DNA from: CAVVXN01 sp963772585
Lineage (GTDB): Bacteria; Planctomycetota; PLA2; JAEUHO01
Assembly (NCBI GenBank): GCA_963772585.1
Contig: CAVYXV010000009.1
Location: 186,001-250,000 of the forward strand
DNA: 64,000 bases
Direction: 5' to 3'
Below are positions 16,159-24,569 of this stretch, in pieces. Positions within the stretch are counted from its first letter, which is position 1, and each line of letters opens with the position of its first letter. A program made the position numbers and the translations under genes. The notes under the pieces are model-generated. The model saw nothing but the letters and a program-made list of their open reading frames with translations, made no database searches and was not told where the DNA came from.

Positions 16159-18707
16159 CGCACGCGAAGGACGACCCGCGGGTGACCGCCTACGCGCTCG
16201 GCGAGATGCGCGCCGAGGAGCGGGGGGCGTTCGAGAAGGAGATCGCCGGCGATCCCGCGATGTCGGCGGAGGTCGAGGCGGTCCGGGCGCTGGGCACGCG
16301 GCTCGAGCGCGCCCTGGAGGACCTTCCCGTCCCGCGCCTCGACGCCGACCAGCGGTCGGATCTCGCCGGCGCGGCCGGCCCTTCGGGCCGAGGCGCCCGG
16401 GCGTCCTCCGCGTGGGTCTGGCGCGTGGCCGCGCTTCTCGTGATCGCCGTCGGCGCCGGCGCCGTCCTGGTCGGGACCGGGGTGTTCCGCCCCCTCGCGG
16501 AGCACGACGCCGCCGTCGTGCGCACGGAGAAGGCCGTGCACTCCGGCACGCGCGAACCGGTGCGGAGCGAGGACAGGGAGGAGATCGCGTTGCGCGAGAC
16601 CGGCGGGTCCGCACCGGCCGGGTCCGCCGGCGCGTCCGCGTCGCTCGAGAGGCCGCCGAGCGGCAAGCCCGACCACGAGGAAGCGAAGACGGACCTCCCC
16701 GACGCCCCGTACTCCGGTCCGTCGGCGCAGGCGGGTGTGGGCGTCGGCGGCGGCGCGGGGACGGTCGCCGGCCGCGGCGGCTCCTATCGCGGGCCCGGCG
16801 ACCAGGTCGCCCCGGGGCTGCGCGAACCCTCGGACCCCACGCCGCCGGCGCCCCTGTCGGGACCGGTCGGGGTGACGCTGCCTCCGATCCTCACGACGCC
16901 GTCGGTCCCCACGTTCCGGACGCCCCTCGGAGCGCCGCAGGCCGGGACTGGCGCGGGATCGGTGACGGTCTCCATCCCCGAGCTCCGGCCCGCCGACGCG
17001 CCCTTCTCGACGGAGGGGTACGACGCCATCGCCGAGAACCCCTTCTACACGGTCGCCGACAAGGACGCCTCCACCTTCAGCATCGACGTGGACACGGCGT
17101 CCTACGCCAACGTGCGGCGGTTCCTCCGCCAGGGCGTGCGCCCGCCGCCGGGTGCCGTGCGCATCGAGGAGCTGATCAACTACTTCCCGTACGACTACGC
17201 GCCGCCGGCGGCGGACGCGAAGCACCCGTTCGCGTGGCGGGCGGCGGTGGCCACCTGCCCCTGGGCCCCCGAGCACCGCCTCGTCCGGGTGGCGCTCAAG
17301 GGCAGGGTGCTCGACGCCTCGACGCGCCCGGCCGCGAACCTCGTCTTCCTCCTCGACGTGTCGGGGTCCATGCGCCCCGCGAACAAGCTGCCCCTCGTCA
17401 AGGAGGCGATGAAGCTCCTCCTGGACCAGCTCGAGGAACGCGACCAGATCTCGATCGTGGTCTACGCCGGCGCCGCCGGGCTGGTGCTGCCGCCGACCTC
17501 CGGCGACCGGAAGGAGACGATCCTCGCCGCGCTGGACCGCCTGCAGGCCGGCGGCTCGACGAACGGCGGCCAGGGGATCCAGCTCGCATACGACACGGCC
17601 GTCTCCTCGTTCATCCAAGGCGGCGTCAACCGCGTGATCCTCTGCACCGACGGCGACTTCAACGTGGGCGTCAGCGACCGGAGCTCGCTCGACCGCATGA
17701 TCGGGGACAAGGCGAAGACGGGCGTCTTCCTGACCGTGGCCGGCTTCGGCATGGGCAACCTCAAGGACGACCGCATGGAGGACCTGTCCAACCGCGGGAA
17801 CGGGAACTACGCCTACGTGGACACGCTGCGCGAGGCGCGCAAGGTCTTCGTCGAGGAGGGCCTGGGCACGCTCGTCACGATCGCGAAGGACGTGAAGATC
17901 CAGGTCTTCTTCAACCCGAAGACGGTCGGGAGCTGGCGCCTCATCGGCTACGAGAACCGCGTGCTCCGGCGCCAGGACTTCAACGACGACACGAAGGACG
18001 CCGGCGAGATCGGCGCCGGCCACGCCGTGACCGCGCTCTACGAGATCGTTCCGGCGGGCGGCGACGAGCCTTCGCCGAAGGTGGACGCGAACCCCTTCCT
18101 CGCGCCGCGGACGCCGAGCGACGCCGCCGACGACAAGGCCCTGTTGCAGCTGAGACTCCGCTACAAGCTCCCCGACGCCGACACGAGCACGCTGCTCGAA
18201 GAGACCGTCCTCGACGACGGGGCGGCGTTCGACGCGGGCGACCGGGACTTCCAGTGGGCGGCCGCGGTCGCGGGGTTCGGCATGCTGCTGAGGGGCTCGG
18301 ACTACCGCGGGCTCGCGACCTGGCCGTTGGTCGAGGAGATGGCGAGCGCGGCGAAGGGGGAGGACCCCCAGGGCTACCGCGCGGAGTTCCTCGACCTCGC
18401 GAAGCGCGCCGCCGCCGTCGCGCCCGTGCCGGAACGGCGCGAAACGCCGGCGACGGACGGTGCCGCATCACCCGCCGAGACGACTCTGGCCGGGAAGGTC
18501 CTCGCGGTCGAAGGCGACGTCGTCGTCCTCTCCGTGGGGAGCGATGCCGGTGTCCGCGTCGGCGACCTGTTCGTCGTGCAAGGCGACGACGCGCTCGTCG
18601 GCCTCGTGACGGTGACCGATGTCCATCCGAAGCAGGCGGCCGGTCGCATCGTCCCGACACCGGGTGTCCGTCCCGTCCGCACGGGCGACGCCGTCCGCCG
18701 GCGCTAG
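16155..18707 (+). CDS. Membrane anti-sigma/von Willebrand factor A protein, YfbK type, with C-terminal extension
   Basis: An 850-residue protein. Residues 1-55 (V-T-A-Y-A-L-G-E-M-R-A-E-E-R-G-A-F-E) look like the N-terminal helix of anti-sigma factors. A transmembrane helix is at about 90-115, followed by a Gly/Pro-rich linker. The YfbK-type vWA N-domain begins near 294 (N-P-F-Y-T-V-A-D-K-D-A-S-T-F-S-I-D-V-D-T), the vWA domain near 393 with an intact metal site D-V-S-G-S-M, and a DUF3520-like C-domain at about 600-750. The last 75 residues (G-K-V-L-A-V-E-G-D-V-V-V-L-S-V-G) resemble the FlgT C-terminal fold. The vWA domain should lie outside the cytoplasm, and the N-terminus inside could hold the preceding sigma factor. 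Overlap with the sigma gene supports a shared regulatory unit. Confidence 0.88.
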   Translation: MTHAKDDPRVTAYALGEMRAEERGAFEKEIAGDPAMSAEVEAVRALGTRLERALEDLPVPRLDADQRSDLAGAAGPSGRGARASSAWVWRVAALLVIAVGAGAVLVGTGVFRPLAEHDAAVVRTEKAVHSGTREPVRSEDREEIALRETGGSAPAGSAGASASLERPPSGKPDHEEAKTDLPDAPYSGPSAQAGVGVGGGAGTVAGRGGSYRGPGDQVAPGLREPSDPTPPAPLSGPVGVTLPPILTTPSVPTFRTPLGAPQAGTGAGSVTVSIPELRPADAPFSTEGYDAIAENPFYTVADKDASTFSIDVDTASYANVRRFLRQGVRPPPGAVRIEELINYFPYDYAPPAADAKHPFAWRAAVATCPWAPEHRLVRVALKGRVLDASTRPAANLVFLLDVSGSMRPANKLPLVKEAMKLLLDQLEERDQISIVVYAGAAGLVLPPTSGDRKETILAALDRLQAGGSTNGGQGIQLAYDTAVSSFIQGGVNRVILCTDGDFNVGVSDRSSLDRMIGDKAKTGVFLTVAGFGMGNLKDDRMEDLSNRGNGNYAYVDTLREARKVFVEEGLGTLVTIAKDVKIQVFFNPKTVGSWRLIGYENRVLRRQDFNDDTKDAGEIGAGHAVTALYEIVPAGGDEPSPKVDANPFLAPRTPSDAADDKALLQLRLRYKLPDADTSTLLEETVLDDGAAFDAGDRDFQWAAAVAGFGMLLRGSDYRGLATWPLVEEMASAAKGEDPQGYRAEFLDLAKRAAAVAPVPERRETPATDGAASPAETTLAGKVLAVEGDVVVLSVGSDAGVRVGDLFVVQGDDALVGLVTVTDVHPKQAAGRIVPTPGVRPVRTGDAVRRR

Positions 18708-18792
18708 CCCCGTCGGCGGATCCCCTCGGCGGGAGCCGGCCCCGACCGGTCGGGTAGGATCGGGGCCCTGTACCGACGGATGGAGATGCGCC

Positions 18793-18942
18793 ATGCTCTG
18801 GACGATCCTCGTGATCCTCGTGGTGCTCTGGCTGCTGGGGATGGTGACGGCGACCCTCTTCGGTGGCCTGATCCACCTGCTGCTGGTGGTCGCCGTGATC
18901 GTCCTGATCGTGAGGCTCGTCCAGGGACGGCGCGTCCTGTAG
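18793..18942 (+). CDS. Lmo0937-family small membrane protein
   Basis: A 49-residue hydrophobic protein (M-L-W-T-I-L-V-I-L-V-V-L-W-L-L-G) with two predicted transmembrane helices separated by G-G-L-I-H-L, ending in a short basic tail G-R-R-V-L. The order and length match the small proteins named after Listeria Lmo0937, whose role is unknown, although many are stress-induced. It is 85 bases behind the vWA gene. A TAGGAT at 18755-18760 may be a -10 element, so it could be transcribed on its own. A modest hairpin (GCGGC 18950-18954 with GCCGC 18965-18969) follows the stop. Confidence 0.85.
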   Translation: MLWTILVILVVLWLLGMVTATLFGGLIHLLLVVAVIVLIVRLVQGRRVL

Positions 18943-18972
18943 CGGAGAAGCGGCACCGCGTGGGGCCGCCCC

Positions 18973-19986
18973 CTACCCGCGCCGCCGCGCCTTCCGGCCG
19001 GCGGCGGGCACGTGCGCGACGACGTAGCCGCTGCCCGGAGCCGCCTCGGACGCGCGGTAGGACGGGCGGACGAATCCCGCGGCCGCGAGCCACGCCTTCG
19101 TCTCCCGGACCGAGTACGTGCGGCCCTTGCCGTGGACGAGCATGTTCAGCGCGAAGAGCGCCGCCGAGGGCGGCTTCGTGCGATCGGGCGACGTGAAGAA
19201 GTCGCGGACGACGAACGTCGCGCCCGGGACGAGCGCGCGGCGGACCCGCCGGAAGAGCGCGCGGATCTCGTCCTCGCCCTGACTGTGGATCACGTGGGAG
19301 AGGAACGCCGCGTCGGCGTCCGGCGGCAACGGGTCGCGGTCGAGGTCCGCCGCGTGGTAGGCGATCCGGTCGCGGACGTCGGCCTCCTCGGCGAGAAGCT
19401 CTCGTCCCGTGCGGCAGACCGCGGGAAGGTCCACGATCAGGACGCGGACGGAGGGACTCCGGCGGGCGAACGCGGCGGCGTAGACGCCCGGTCCTCCGCC
19501 CAGGTCGAGGAGCAACCGGGCGCCGTCGAGGCCCGCCTCCTCGGCCACCGCGGGCGCCAGCTGACGGGCGCCGCTCTGCATGGCGAGCGTGAAGGCCCTC
19601 GCCTGTTCCTCGTCGCCGCGGAATCCCTCGCGGCGCGGCCGCGCGCCCTGGCGCACGCGGTCCGTCAGACCGTCCCACGCGCGCCAGAGACGGACGTGGT
19701 GACGGAGCATCTCAAGGGCGGAGTCCTCGCCCGCGCTCAGGAGCGGGAGCAGGGCGCGAGGAATGCCGTACGCGCCGTCGCGCTTGGACAGGGCGCCGAT
19801 TCCCACCAGGGCGTCGAGGAGAAGGGTCGTCGCCCGCGCATCCGCGGCCAGGCGCTTCGCCAGCGTCCTCCCCGTCAGACGCCGCCGGCCGAGGGCCTCG
19901 AACACGCCGACCTCGACCCCCGTCAGCAACGCGCGCGCGGGCCAGAACCCGCGGCTGGTCTGGAACAGGTCCTGGCGGGTCTTCAT
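18973..19986 (-). CDS. SAM-dependent O-methyltransferase-like protein with dimerisation domain
   Basis: A 337-residue protein starting at ATG 19986 behind GGAGG. The N-terminal about 90 residues are a winged-helix dimerisation domain of the type found in small-molecule O-methyltransferases (V-G-V-F-E-A-L-G-R-R-x-L-T, L-L-L-D-A-L-V-G-I-G). The Rossmann part carries the SAM-binding loop L-L-L-D-L-G-G-G-P-G-V-Y, the acidic end of strand 2 (V-L-I-V-D-L-P), and D-A-A-F-L-S-H-V-I-H-S after it, then R-R-A-L-V-P-G-A-T-F-V-V-R-D. This is the layout of the hydroxyneurosporene/CrtF-like methyltransferase family. The substrate cannot be read from the sequence and the neighbours are unrelated. Confidence 0.88.
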   Translation of the reverse strand: MKTRQDLFQTSRGFWPARALLTGVEVGVFEALGRRRLTGRTLAKRLAADARATTLLLDALVGIGALSKRDGAYGIPRALLPLLSAGEDSALEMLRHHVRLWRAWDGLTDRVRQGARPRREGFRGDEEQARAFTLAMQSGARQLAPAVAEEAGLDGARLLLDLGGGPGVYAAAFARRSPSVRVLIVDLPAVCRTGRELLAEEADVRDRIAYHAADLDRDPLPPDADAAFLSHVIHSQGEDEIRALFRRVRRALVPGATFVVRDFFTSPDRTKPPSAALFALNMLVHGKGRTYSVRETKAWLAAAGFVRPSYRASEAAPGSGYVVAHVPAAGRKARRRG

Positions 19987-20033
19987 CCTTCGGCCTCCGG
20001 TGTCCGGCTCGCTCGAGGAGCCGGACGGACGGG

Positions 20034-21461
20034 TCAAACGGGAGCGATCAGATCGACGGTACCGTCCCCCGAGATCACCAGGGCGAGGCACGGATGCCGG
20101 CCTTCGTCCACGTAGCGTACGGCCGAGTTGAAGCGTGCGCCGCGAGCCGGATCCCCGCGGTTCGAGGCGCTCCCGTCGAGGATCACCCCGATGGCGTGGC
20201 AGACGCCCTCGGGGTCGACGAGGAGCGCACCGTCGATCCCGCTCACGAGACCGACCGTGCGCGTGGTGAGCTCGAGCGGGTGGATGCGGAGCGACTGGGC
20301 GCCCAGGCGGAGCGCCTCCTGCCGGGCTCCGCCGGTGATGACCACCGTCGTGCCGTGGCGCTGGCGCGCCGCCTCCAGCGCGATGCGGAGCAGGCGTTCG
20401 AATGCCTCGATCGCCACGCCCCCGAAGGTCCGCTGGAGCGCGTCGCCGAACTCCTCCTCGTCGATGGGATCCTCCGCCAATTCCGGCAGGCCGTTCACGA
20501 CGCGCATGAGGCGCGCGTCCCCGTGGGCGAGTTCCCAGGCGGAGCGGCCGAGGAAGGCGATCTCGAAGCGGCTTTCGCTCGGCGGGTCGTACGAGTCGAG
20601 CGCGCGGCCGAGTCCGAACACGACGGACGCGTCGGTCAGCAGGCAGAGGTCGTCCTCCGCGAGCTCGAGAACCTTGCGCACGCCGCGGCGGTCGAGAAGG
20701 TCCAACGGCTCGTGGAACAGCAGGACCGTCTCGACGTCGGGATGTCCCCGCGCCGCCACGAGGATCCGCCCCAGGCCCTCGTCGCCCTCGTACGGCAACG
20801 TCGCGAGCGCATCGCACGCCGCCGAGAAGAGCGGCCCGTCTTCGCCCCCTGCCGCCGTGGCCGGTACGGCCATCAGCCGCCTTCCTGCGGCGCGCAGGAT
20901 CTCGTCGGCGCCATCCGTTCCGATCCCCGGGGGCCTGCGTGGGTCGTAGTCGGAGACGGCCGTCGCCGCGGCCTGCAGCAGCTCCATGACGGCGGCGTCG
21001 AGAAGCGACGTCGGGAGGGTGGCAGTCTCCTCCCCGCGGTTGCGGAGTTGGTAGTGCGTGTGGTAGAGCGCGGCCTCGAGCCGGAGGATCGGAAGGACCT
21101 CCCATCCCCCGAGCGTCCGCACGGGACCGACCGTTCCGAGACGGCCGTCGCCGGCCGCGAAGAGGTCCTGGAGCGCGCCCCTCAGGGCTTTCGCCGCCAG
21201 CCACCGCGCCTCGACGACGTCGGCCAGGCCTTCGCCGCCGGCCTTGCGAAACCGTTTCGCCCCTCGCGACGCCGCCTTGGCCACGACCTCCGGGTCGCGT
21301 TCGACGCCCTCCGGGGTCACGAGCAGGGTGCGCTCGTCGCCATCCCCGTGCGAGACGGCGGCGAGCAGCGCCGTCGCCTGGAGCCGGGGGTCGAGCTCGT
21401 CGAAGACCTCCTGCGTGAGGCGGTGGATCGCGGCCTCGAGCGTCCGGAGGTGCTGCTCCAT
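20034..21461 (-). CDS. Diadenylate cyclase (DisA_N/DAC domain) with large N-terminal region
   Basis: A 475-residue protein. The last about 120 residues are a DAC domain: G-T-T-V-V-I-T-G-G-A, then D-G-A at 410-412 in G-I-D-G-A-L-L-V-D-P-E-G, I-G-V-I-L-D-G-S-A, and G-A-R-F-N-S-A-V-R-Y at about 441-450. DAC enzymes make cyclic di-AMP from two ATP using D-G-A and R-H-R motifs; here R-F-N (443-445) replaces R-H-R, so activity is likely but not certain. The first 300 residues carry no domain I recognise; such a region is often a sensor, and E-E-D-L-C-L-L-T-D-A-S-V-V-F-G lies in it. No c-di-AMP phosphodiesterase or target is nearby; the HD gene at 25254 is too far away to link. A TACCTT ends 8 bases before the start. 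Confidence 0.85.
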   Translation of the reverse strand: MEQHLRTLEAAIHRLTQEVFDELDPRLQATALLAAVSHGDGDERTLLVTPEGVERDPEVVAKAASRGAKRFRKAGGEGLADVVEARWLAAKALRGALQDLFAAGDGRLGTVGPVRTLGGWEVLPILRLEAALYHTHYQLRNRGEETATLPTSLLDAAVMELLQAAATAVSDYDPRRPPGIGTDGADEILRAAGRRLMAVPATAAGGEDGPLFSAACDALATLPYEGDEGLGRILVAARGHPDVETVLLFHEPLDLLDRRGVRKVLELAEDDLCLLTDASVVFGLGRALDSYDPPSESRFEIAFLGRSAWELAHGDARLMRVVNGLPELAEDPIDEEEFGDALQRTFGGVAIEAFERLLRIALEAARQRHGTTVVITGGARQEALRLGAQSLRIHPLELTTRTVGLVSGIDGALLVDPEGVCHAIGVILDGSASNRGDPARGARFNSAVRYVDEGRHPCLALVISGDGTVDLIAPV

Positions 21462-21469
21462 CGGCTCCG

Positions 21470-21475
21470 AAGGTA
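21470..21475 (-). promoter_or_regulatory. Putative -10 element TACCTT of the diadenylate cyclase gene
   Basis: TACCTT on the minus strand ends 8 bases before the ATG at 21461. Unlike most genes of this group a GGAG is also present between the element and the start. Confidence 0.35.
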
Positions 21476-21520
21476 GCCCGGGGCGGCGACGCCGCAGGCC
21501 GCGGCCTCGGCGTAGCGGCC

Positions 21521-22699
21521 CTACCCGCCGCTCGTGAGCACCTCCGCCTCGGGCGGGGGGGAGGCGTCGTCCTCCAGGTCGTCGAGGTAGCCCTCCGGCA
21601 ACGAGACCTTCTGGCGCCCCCCGGACTTGCCGCGCTTGACCCTCAGCCCCTCGAGAGGGAAGGGCTCGGTGGGGTCGATGCCGTGGAGCGCCCGCTCCAG
21701 GTCGGCGAGCGTCGTGGCGCGCACCAGCTCCTTGCGCCGCCGGGCACCACCGGGGAACGCCTTCGTGTACCACGTGCAGAACCGGCGCATCGTGCGCACG
21801 CCCCGCTCCTCGCCGAACCACTCCGCGGCGACCCTCGCGTGCCGCAGCAGGATCCGGCAGACCCCCCCGAAGTCGGGCGGCGTGGCGGGTTCGCGCCCGT
21901 CGAACACGTCCGCGAGATCGCGGAAGAGCCACGGACGCCCGAGGCAGCCGCGGCCGACAATCACGCCGTCGCACCCCGTCTCGCGCATCATCCGCAGGGC
22001 GTCCCAGGCCTCCCACACGTCCCCGTTCCCGAGGACCGGGATGCTCCGGATCCGGGCCTTGAGGTCCGCGATCGCCGACCAGTCGGCCTCCCCGCTGTAG
22101 AGATCGGCCGCCGTCCGGGCGTGGAGCGCGACGGCCCGGCAGCCTTCCTCCTCCCCGATCCGCCCCGCCTCGCGGTACGTGAGGAGGTCGTCGTCGATGC
22201 CCTTGCGGAACTTGATCGTCACCGGCACCTCGCCCGCCGCGCCGACGACGGCCCGGACCAGGCGCCGGAGCAGGCGGGGCTTCGCGGGGATCGCCGCCCC
22301 GCCGCCCCGCGACGTGACCTTGCGCACGGGGCAGCCGAAATTCAGGTCCACGTGATCCACGCGGCCCTCCTCCACGAGCCGTCGGGTCGCGCGGGCGAGC
22401 ACGTCCGGATCCACCCCGTAGAGCTGGATCGAGCGGGGGCTCTCGCCCGGGCCGAACCGGGCCAGGCGGAGCGTCTTGGGGTGCTCGGTGAGGATGCCCC
22501 GGGCCGTGATCATCTCGCTCACGGTCAGCCCGGCTCCCTGCTCGCGGCAGAGGCGCCGGAAGGGCACGTTCGTGACCCCGGCCATGGGCGCGAGCACCAC
22601 GGGCGGCCACGTCGAGAAGGGGCCGATCCGGAGCGGGGAGAACTCCCCGGGCCGGGCCGGGGCGACGTCGCGGTTCGGGGCGCTTCGGGGCGCGTACAT
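21521..22699 (-). CDS. dus: tRNA-dihydrouridine synthase
   Basis: A 392-residue flavoprotein of the Dus family, which reduces uridine to dihydrouridine in the tRNA D-loop using FMN and NADPH. Visible markers in order: the first strand V-V-L-A-P-M-A-G-V-T-N, S-E-M-I-T-A-R-G, I-Q-L-Y-G, V-D-L-N-F-G-C-P-V-R-K-V, the V-T-I-K-F-R-K-G segment, V-A-L-H-A-R-T, I-P-V-L-G-N-G-D-V, and D-G-V-I-V-G-R-G-C-L-G-R-P-W with the phosphate-binding loop. A C-terminal helical tRNA-binding domain follows. In the usual G-G-G-A-x-L-L position the protein has G-G-G-A-A-I-P. Start chosen at ATG 22699, which lacks a Shine-Dalgarno sequence but has TACACT 8 bases upstream. Confidence 0.94.
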   Translation of the reverse strand: MYAPRSAPNRDVAPARPGEFSPLRIGPFSTWPPVVLAPMAGVTNVPFRRLCREQGAGLTVSEMITARGILTEHPKTLRLARFGPGESPRSIQLYGVDPDVLARATRRLVEEGRVDHVDLNFGCPVRKVTSRGGGAAIPAKPRLLRRLVRAVVGAAGEVPVTIKFRKGIDDDLLTYREAGRIGEEEGCRAVALHARTAADLYSGEADWSAIADLKARIRSIPVLGNGDVWEAWDALRMMRETGCDGVIVGRGCLGRPWLFRDLADVFDGREPATPPDFGGVCRILLRHARVAAEWFGEERGVRTMRRFCTWYTKAFPGGARRRKELVRATTLADLERALHGIDPTEPFPLEGLRVKRGKSGGRQKVSLPEGYLDDLEDDASPPPEAEVLTSGG

Positions 22700-22707
22700 T
22701 CCGGCCG

Positions 22708-22713
22708 AGTGTA
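22708..22713 (-). promoter_or_regulatory. Putative -10 element TACACT of the dus gene
   Basis: TACACT on the minus strand ends 8 bases before the dus ATG at 22699, with no ribosome binding site between them. Confidence 0.4.
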
Positions 22714-22782
22714 CGGATCGGCGCCGGAGGAGCCGCGAAGGAAGGGCCCGGGGCCGGAGAGGCGCCTCGCCCCGGACGGAGC

Positions 22783-22816
22783 TTGGCGCCCCCTGACATT
22801 TCAGCTTTTCTAGAAA
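22783..22816 (+). promoter_or_regulatory. AT-rich island, possible promoter of the ars operon
   Basis: Between the divergent dus and arsC genes lies a short AT-rich island with TTGGCG at 22783-22788 and, 17 bases on, TTTTCT at 22806-22811 within the palindrome TTTCTAGAAA (22807-22816). In such GC-rich DNA this stands out. The palindrome could be an operator, but no ArsR-type repressor gene is in the window. Confidence 0.3.
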
Positions 22817-22858
22817 CGTCGAAGCGATGGTCGCGGGGCCGTCGCCCGGAGGATCGCC

Positions 22859-23341
22859 GTGACGAAGCCGACCGTGCTCGTCCTCTGTACGGGGAACAGC
22901 GCGCGCAGCCAGATGGCCGAGGGGCTCCTGAGGAGCCTGGGCGGCGGTCGCTTCGAGGCGGCCTCCGCCGGGATCGAGCCCAAGGGGCTCCACCCGCTGG
23001 CGATCCGCGCGATGGAGGAGATCGGGATCGACATCCGCGGCCAGCGGTCCAAGGGCGTGGAGGAGGTGCTCGGGCGCCTGCGGGTGGACCACCTGATCAC
23101 GGTCTGCGACGACGCCGCGCGCCGCTGCCCGAGCCGCTGGCCGGGACTCGACGCGCGCATCCACTGGCCGATCCCCGACCCCGCGGCCGTCGAGGGAACC
23201 GAGGAGGAGCGTCTCACCGCGTTTCGGGCGGCGCGCGATCGGCTCCGGGCGCGGATCGAAGCGTGGCTCGCCCAGGCGTCGGTGGACGACGGGCGCGACC
23301 CCGGGCGCGCGACCGACGAGCGCGAGGAGGTGCGGCGATGA
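22859..23341 (+). CDS. arsC: Arsenate reductase, thioredoxin-coupled low-molecular-weight phosphatase type
   Basis: A 160-residue protein starting at GTG 22859 behind GGAGGA. It carries the phosphatase loop L-C-T-G-N-S-A-R-S (Cys10, Arg16) and two further cysteines at 83 and 90 (V-C-D-D-A-A-R-R-C-P), the three cysteines that relay electrons in thioredoxin-dependent ArsC enzymes. The general-acid Asp lies in W-P-I-P-D-P-A-A. Reaction: arsenate to arsenite in the cytosol. The C-terminus is about 15 residues longer than usual and charged. The stop overlaps the start of the arsenite exporter gene (ATGA), so reduction and export are coupled in one operon. Confidence 0.95.
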   Translation: MTKPTVLVLCTGNSARSQMAEGLLRSLGGGRFEAASAGIEPKGLHPLAIRAMEEIGIDIRGQRSKGVEEVLGRLRVDHLITVCDDAARRCPSRWPGLDARIHWPIPDPAAVEGTEEERLTAFRAARDRLRARIEAWLAQASVDDGRDPGRATDEREEVRR

Positions 23342-24480
23342 CGGCGACGCAGGAGCGGAACGAGACGAACGCGGGCGGCGGGCGGCGACTCGCCACGCGC
23401 GACCGCTACCTCACCGCCTGGATCTTCCTCGCGATGGCGTTCGGCGTCGGCCTGGGCCACTTCGTCCCCGGAGTCGTGGGGGTGCTGGACCGCTTGCGCG
23501 TCGGCACGACGAACCTTCCCATCGCCATCGGCCTGATCCTGATGATGTACCCGCCGCTCGCGAAGGTCCGCTACGAGGATCTCGGGAAGGTGTTCCGCCG
23601 TCCGCGGGTCCTCGTGCTCTCGCTCGTCCAGAACTGGGTCGTCGGGCCGATCCTGATGTTCCTGCTGGCGGTGCTGCTCCTCCCGGATCGCCCCGACTAC
23701 ATGATCGGGCTGATCCTGATCGGCCTCGCCCGCTGCATCGCCATGGTGATCGTCTGGAACGACCTCGCCGAGGGCGACCGCGAGTACGCCGCGGGGCTGG
23801 TGGCGCTGAACAGCCTGTTCCAGATCCTCCTCTACAGCGCGTACGCCTACTTCTTCATCACGGTGTTGCCGCCGCTCCTGGGCCTCGAGGGATCGGTCGT
23901 GGACGTCTCCATGGGGCAGATCGCGAAGAGCGTGGCCGTCTACCTGGGCATCCCGTTCGCCGCGGGCCTGCTCACCCGCTTCGGGATGCTCCGCCTCCGG
24001 GGCCGTGAGTGGTACGAGAGCGTCTTCGTTCCCAAGATCGGTCCGCTGACACTCGTCGCGCTGCTCTTCACGATCGTGGTGATGTTCTCCTACAAGGGGG
24101 ACCAGATCGTCGAGCTGCCGCTCGACGTGGTGCGCGTCGCCATCCCCCTCCTTCTCTACTTCGTCCTGATGTTCTTCTCGAGCTTCTGGATGTCGAAGAA
24201 GGCGGGCGCCCGCTATCCCGAGGCAGCGAGCCTCTCCTTCACGGCCGCGAGCAACAACTTCGAACTGGCCATCGCGGTGGCCGTGGCGGTCTACGGCATC
24301 GATTCGGGTGTCGCCTTCGCCGCCGTGATCGGCCCCCTCGTCGAGGTGCCGGTCCTGATCCTCCTGGTGAGCGTCGCCTTCGTGCTGCGTCGCCGGTGGT
24401 TCGCGGAGGGGGAGGCGGGCGAGGGAGCGGGCCAGTCGCCGGCGCCGGCGGCGGGAGAGGCGCCCCCGCCTCGCGGCTGA
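23338..24480 (+). CDS. acr3: Acr3-family arsenite efflux permease
   Basis: A 380-residue membrane protein with about ten hydrophobic helices. Family markers are T-N-L-P-I-A-I-G-L-I-L-M-M-Y-P-P-L-A-K-V near the first helices, Q-N-W-V-V-G-P, the conserved cysteine in G-L-A-R-C-I-A-M-V-I-V-W-N-D-L-A, L-N-S-L-F-Q-I, and S-F-T-A-A-S-N-N-F-E-L-A-I-A-V-A. It exports arsenite across the inner membrane driven by the proton gradient. The start at 23338 overlaps arsC and is preceded by GAGGAGG. The N-terminus has about 20 polar residues before the first helix, and the C-terminal tail is Ala/Pro/Gly-rich and probably unstructured. Confidence 0.96.
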   Translation: MTATQERNETNAGGGRRLATRDRYLTAWIFLAMAFGVGLGHFVPGVVGVLDRLRVGTTNLPIAIGLILMMYPPLAKVRYEDLGKVFRRPRVLVLSLVQNWVVGPILMFLLAVLLLPDRPDYMIGLILIGLARCIAMVIVWNDLAEGDREYAAGLVALNSLFQILLYSAYAYFFITVLPPLLGLEGSVVDVSMGQIAKSVAVYLGIPFAAGLLTRFGMLRLRGREWYESVFVPKIGPLTLVALLFTIVVMFSYKGDQIVELPLDVVRVAIPLLLYFVLMFFSSFWMSKKAGARYPEAASLSFTAASNNFELAIAVAVAVYGIDSGVAFAAVIGPLVEVPVLILLVSVAFVLRRRWFAEGEAGEGAGQSPAPAAGEAPPPRG

Positions 24481-24553
24481 GCCGTGCGGGGCCCGGCCGC
24501 GCGCGGCGGCGACAACCCTCACCTCCCACCCCGTCGAGGACGGCCGCGGCGGG

Positions 24554-24559
24554 TATCGT
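24554..24559 (+). promoter_or_regulatory. Putative -10 element TATCGT of the glycosylase gene
   Basis: TATCGT ends 10 bases before the ATG at 24570. It would let this gene be transcribed separately from the ars operon that ends 90 bases upstream. Confidence 0.4.
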
Positions 24560-24569
24560 CGGGTGGACC

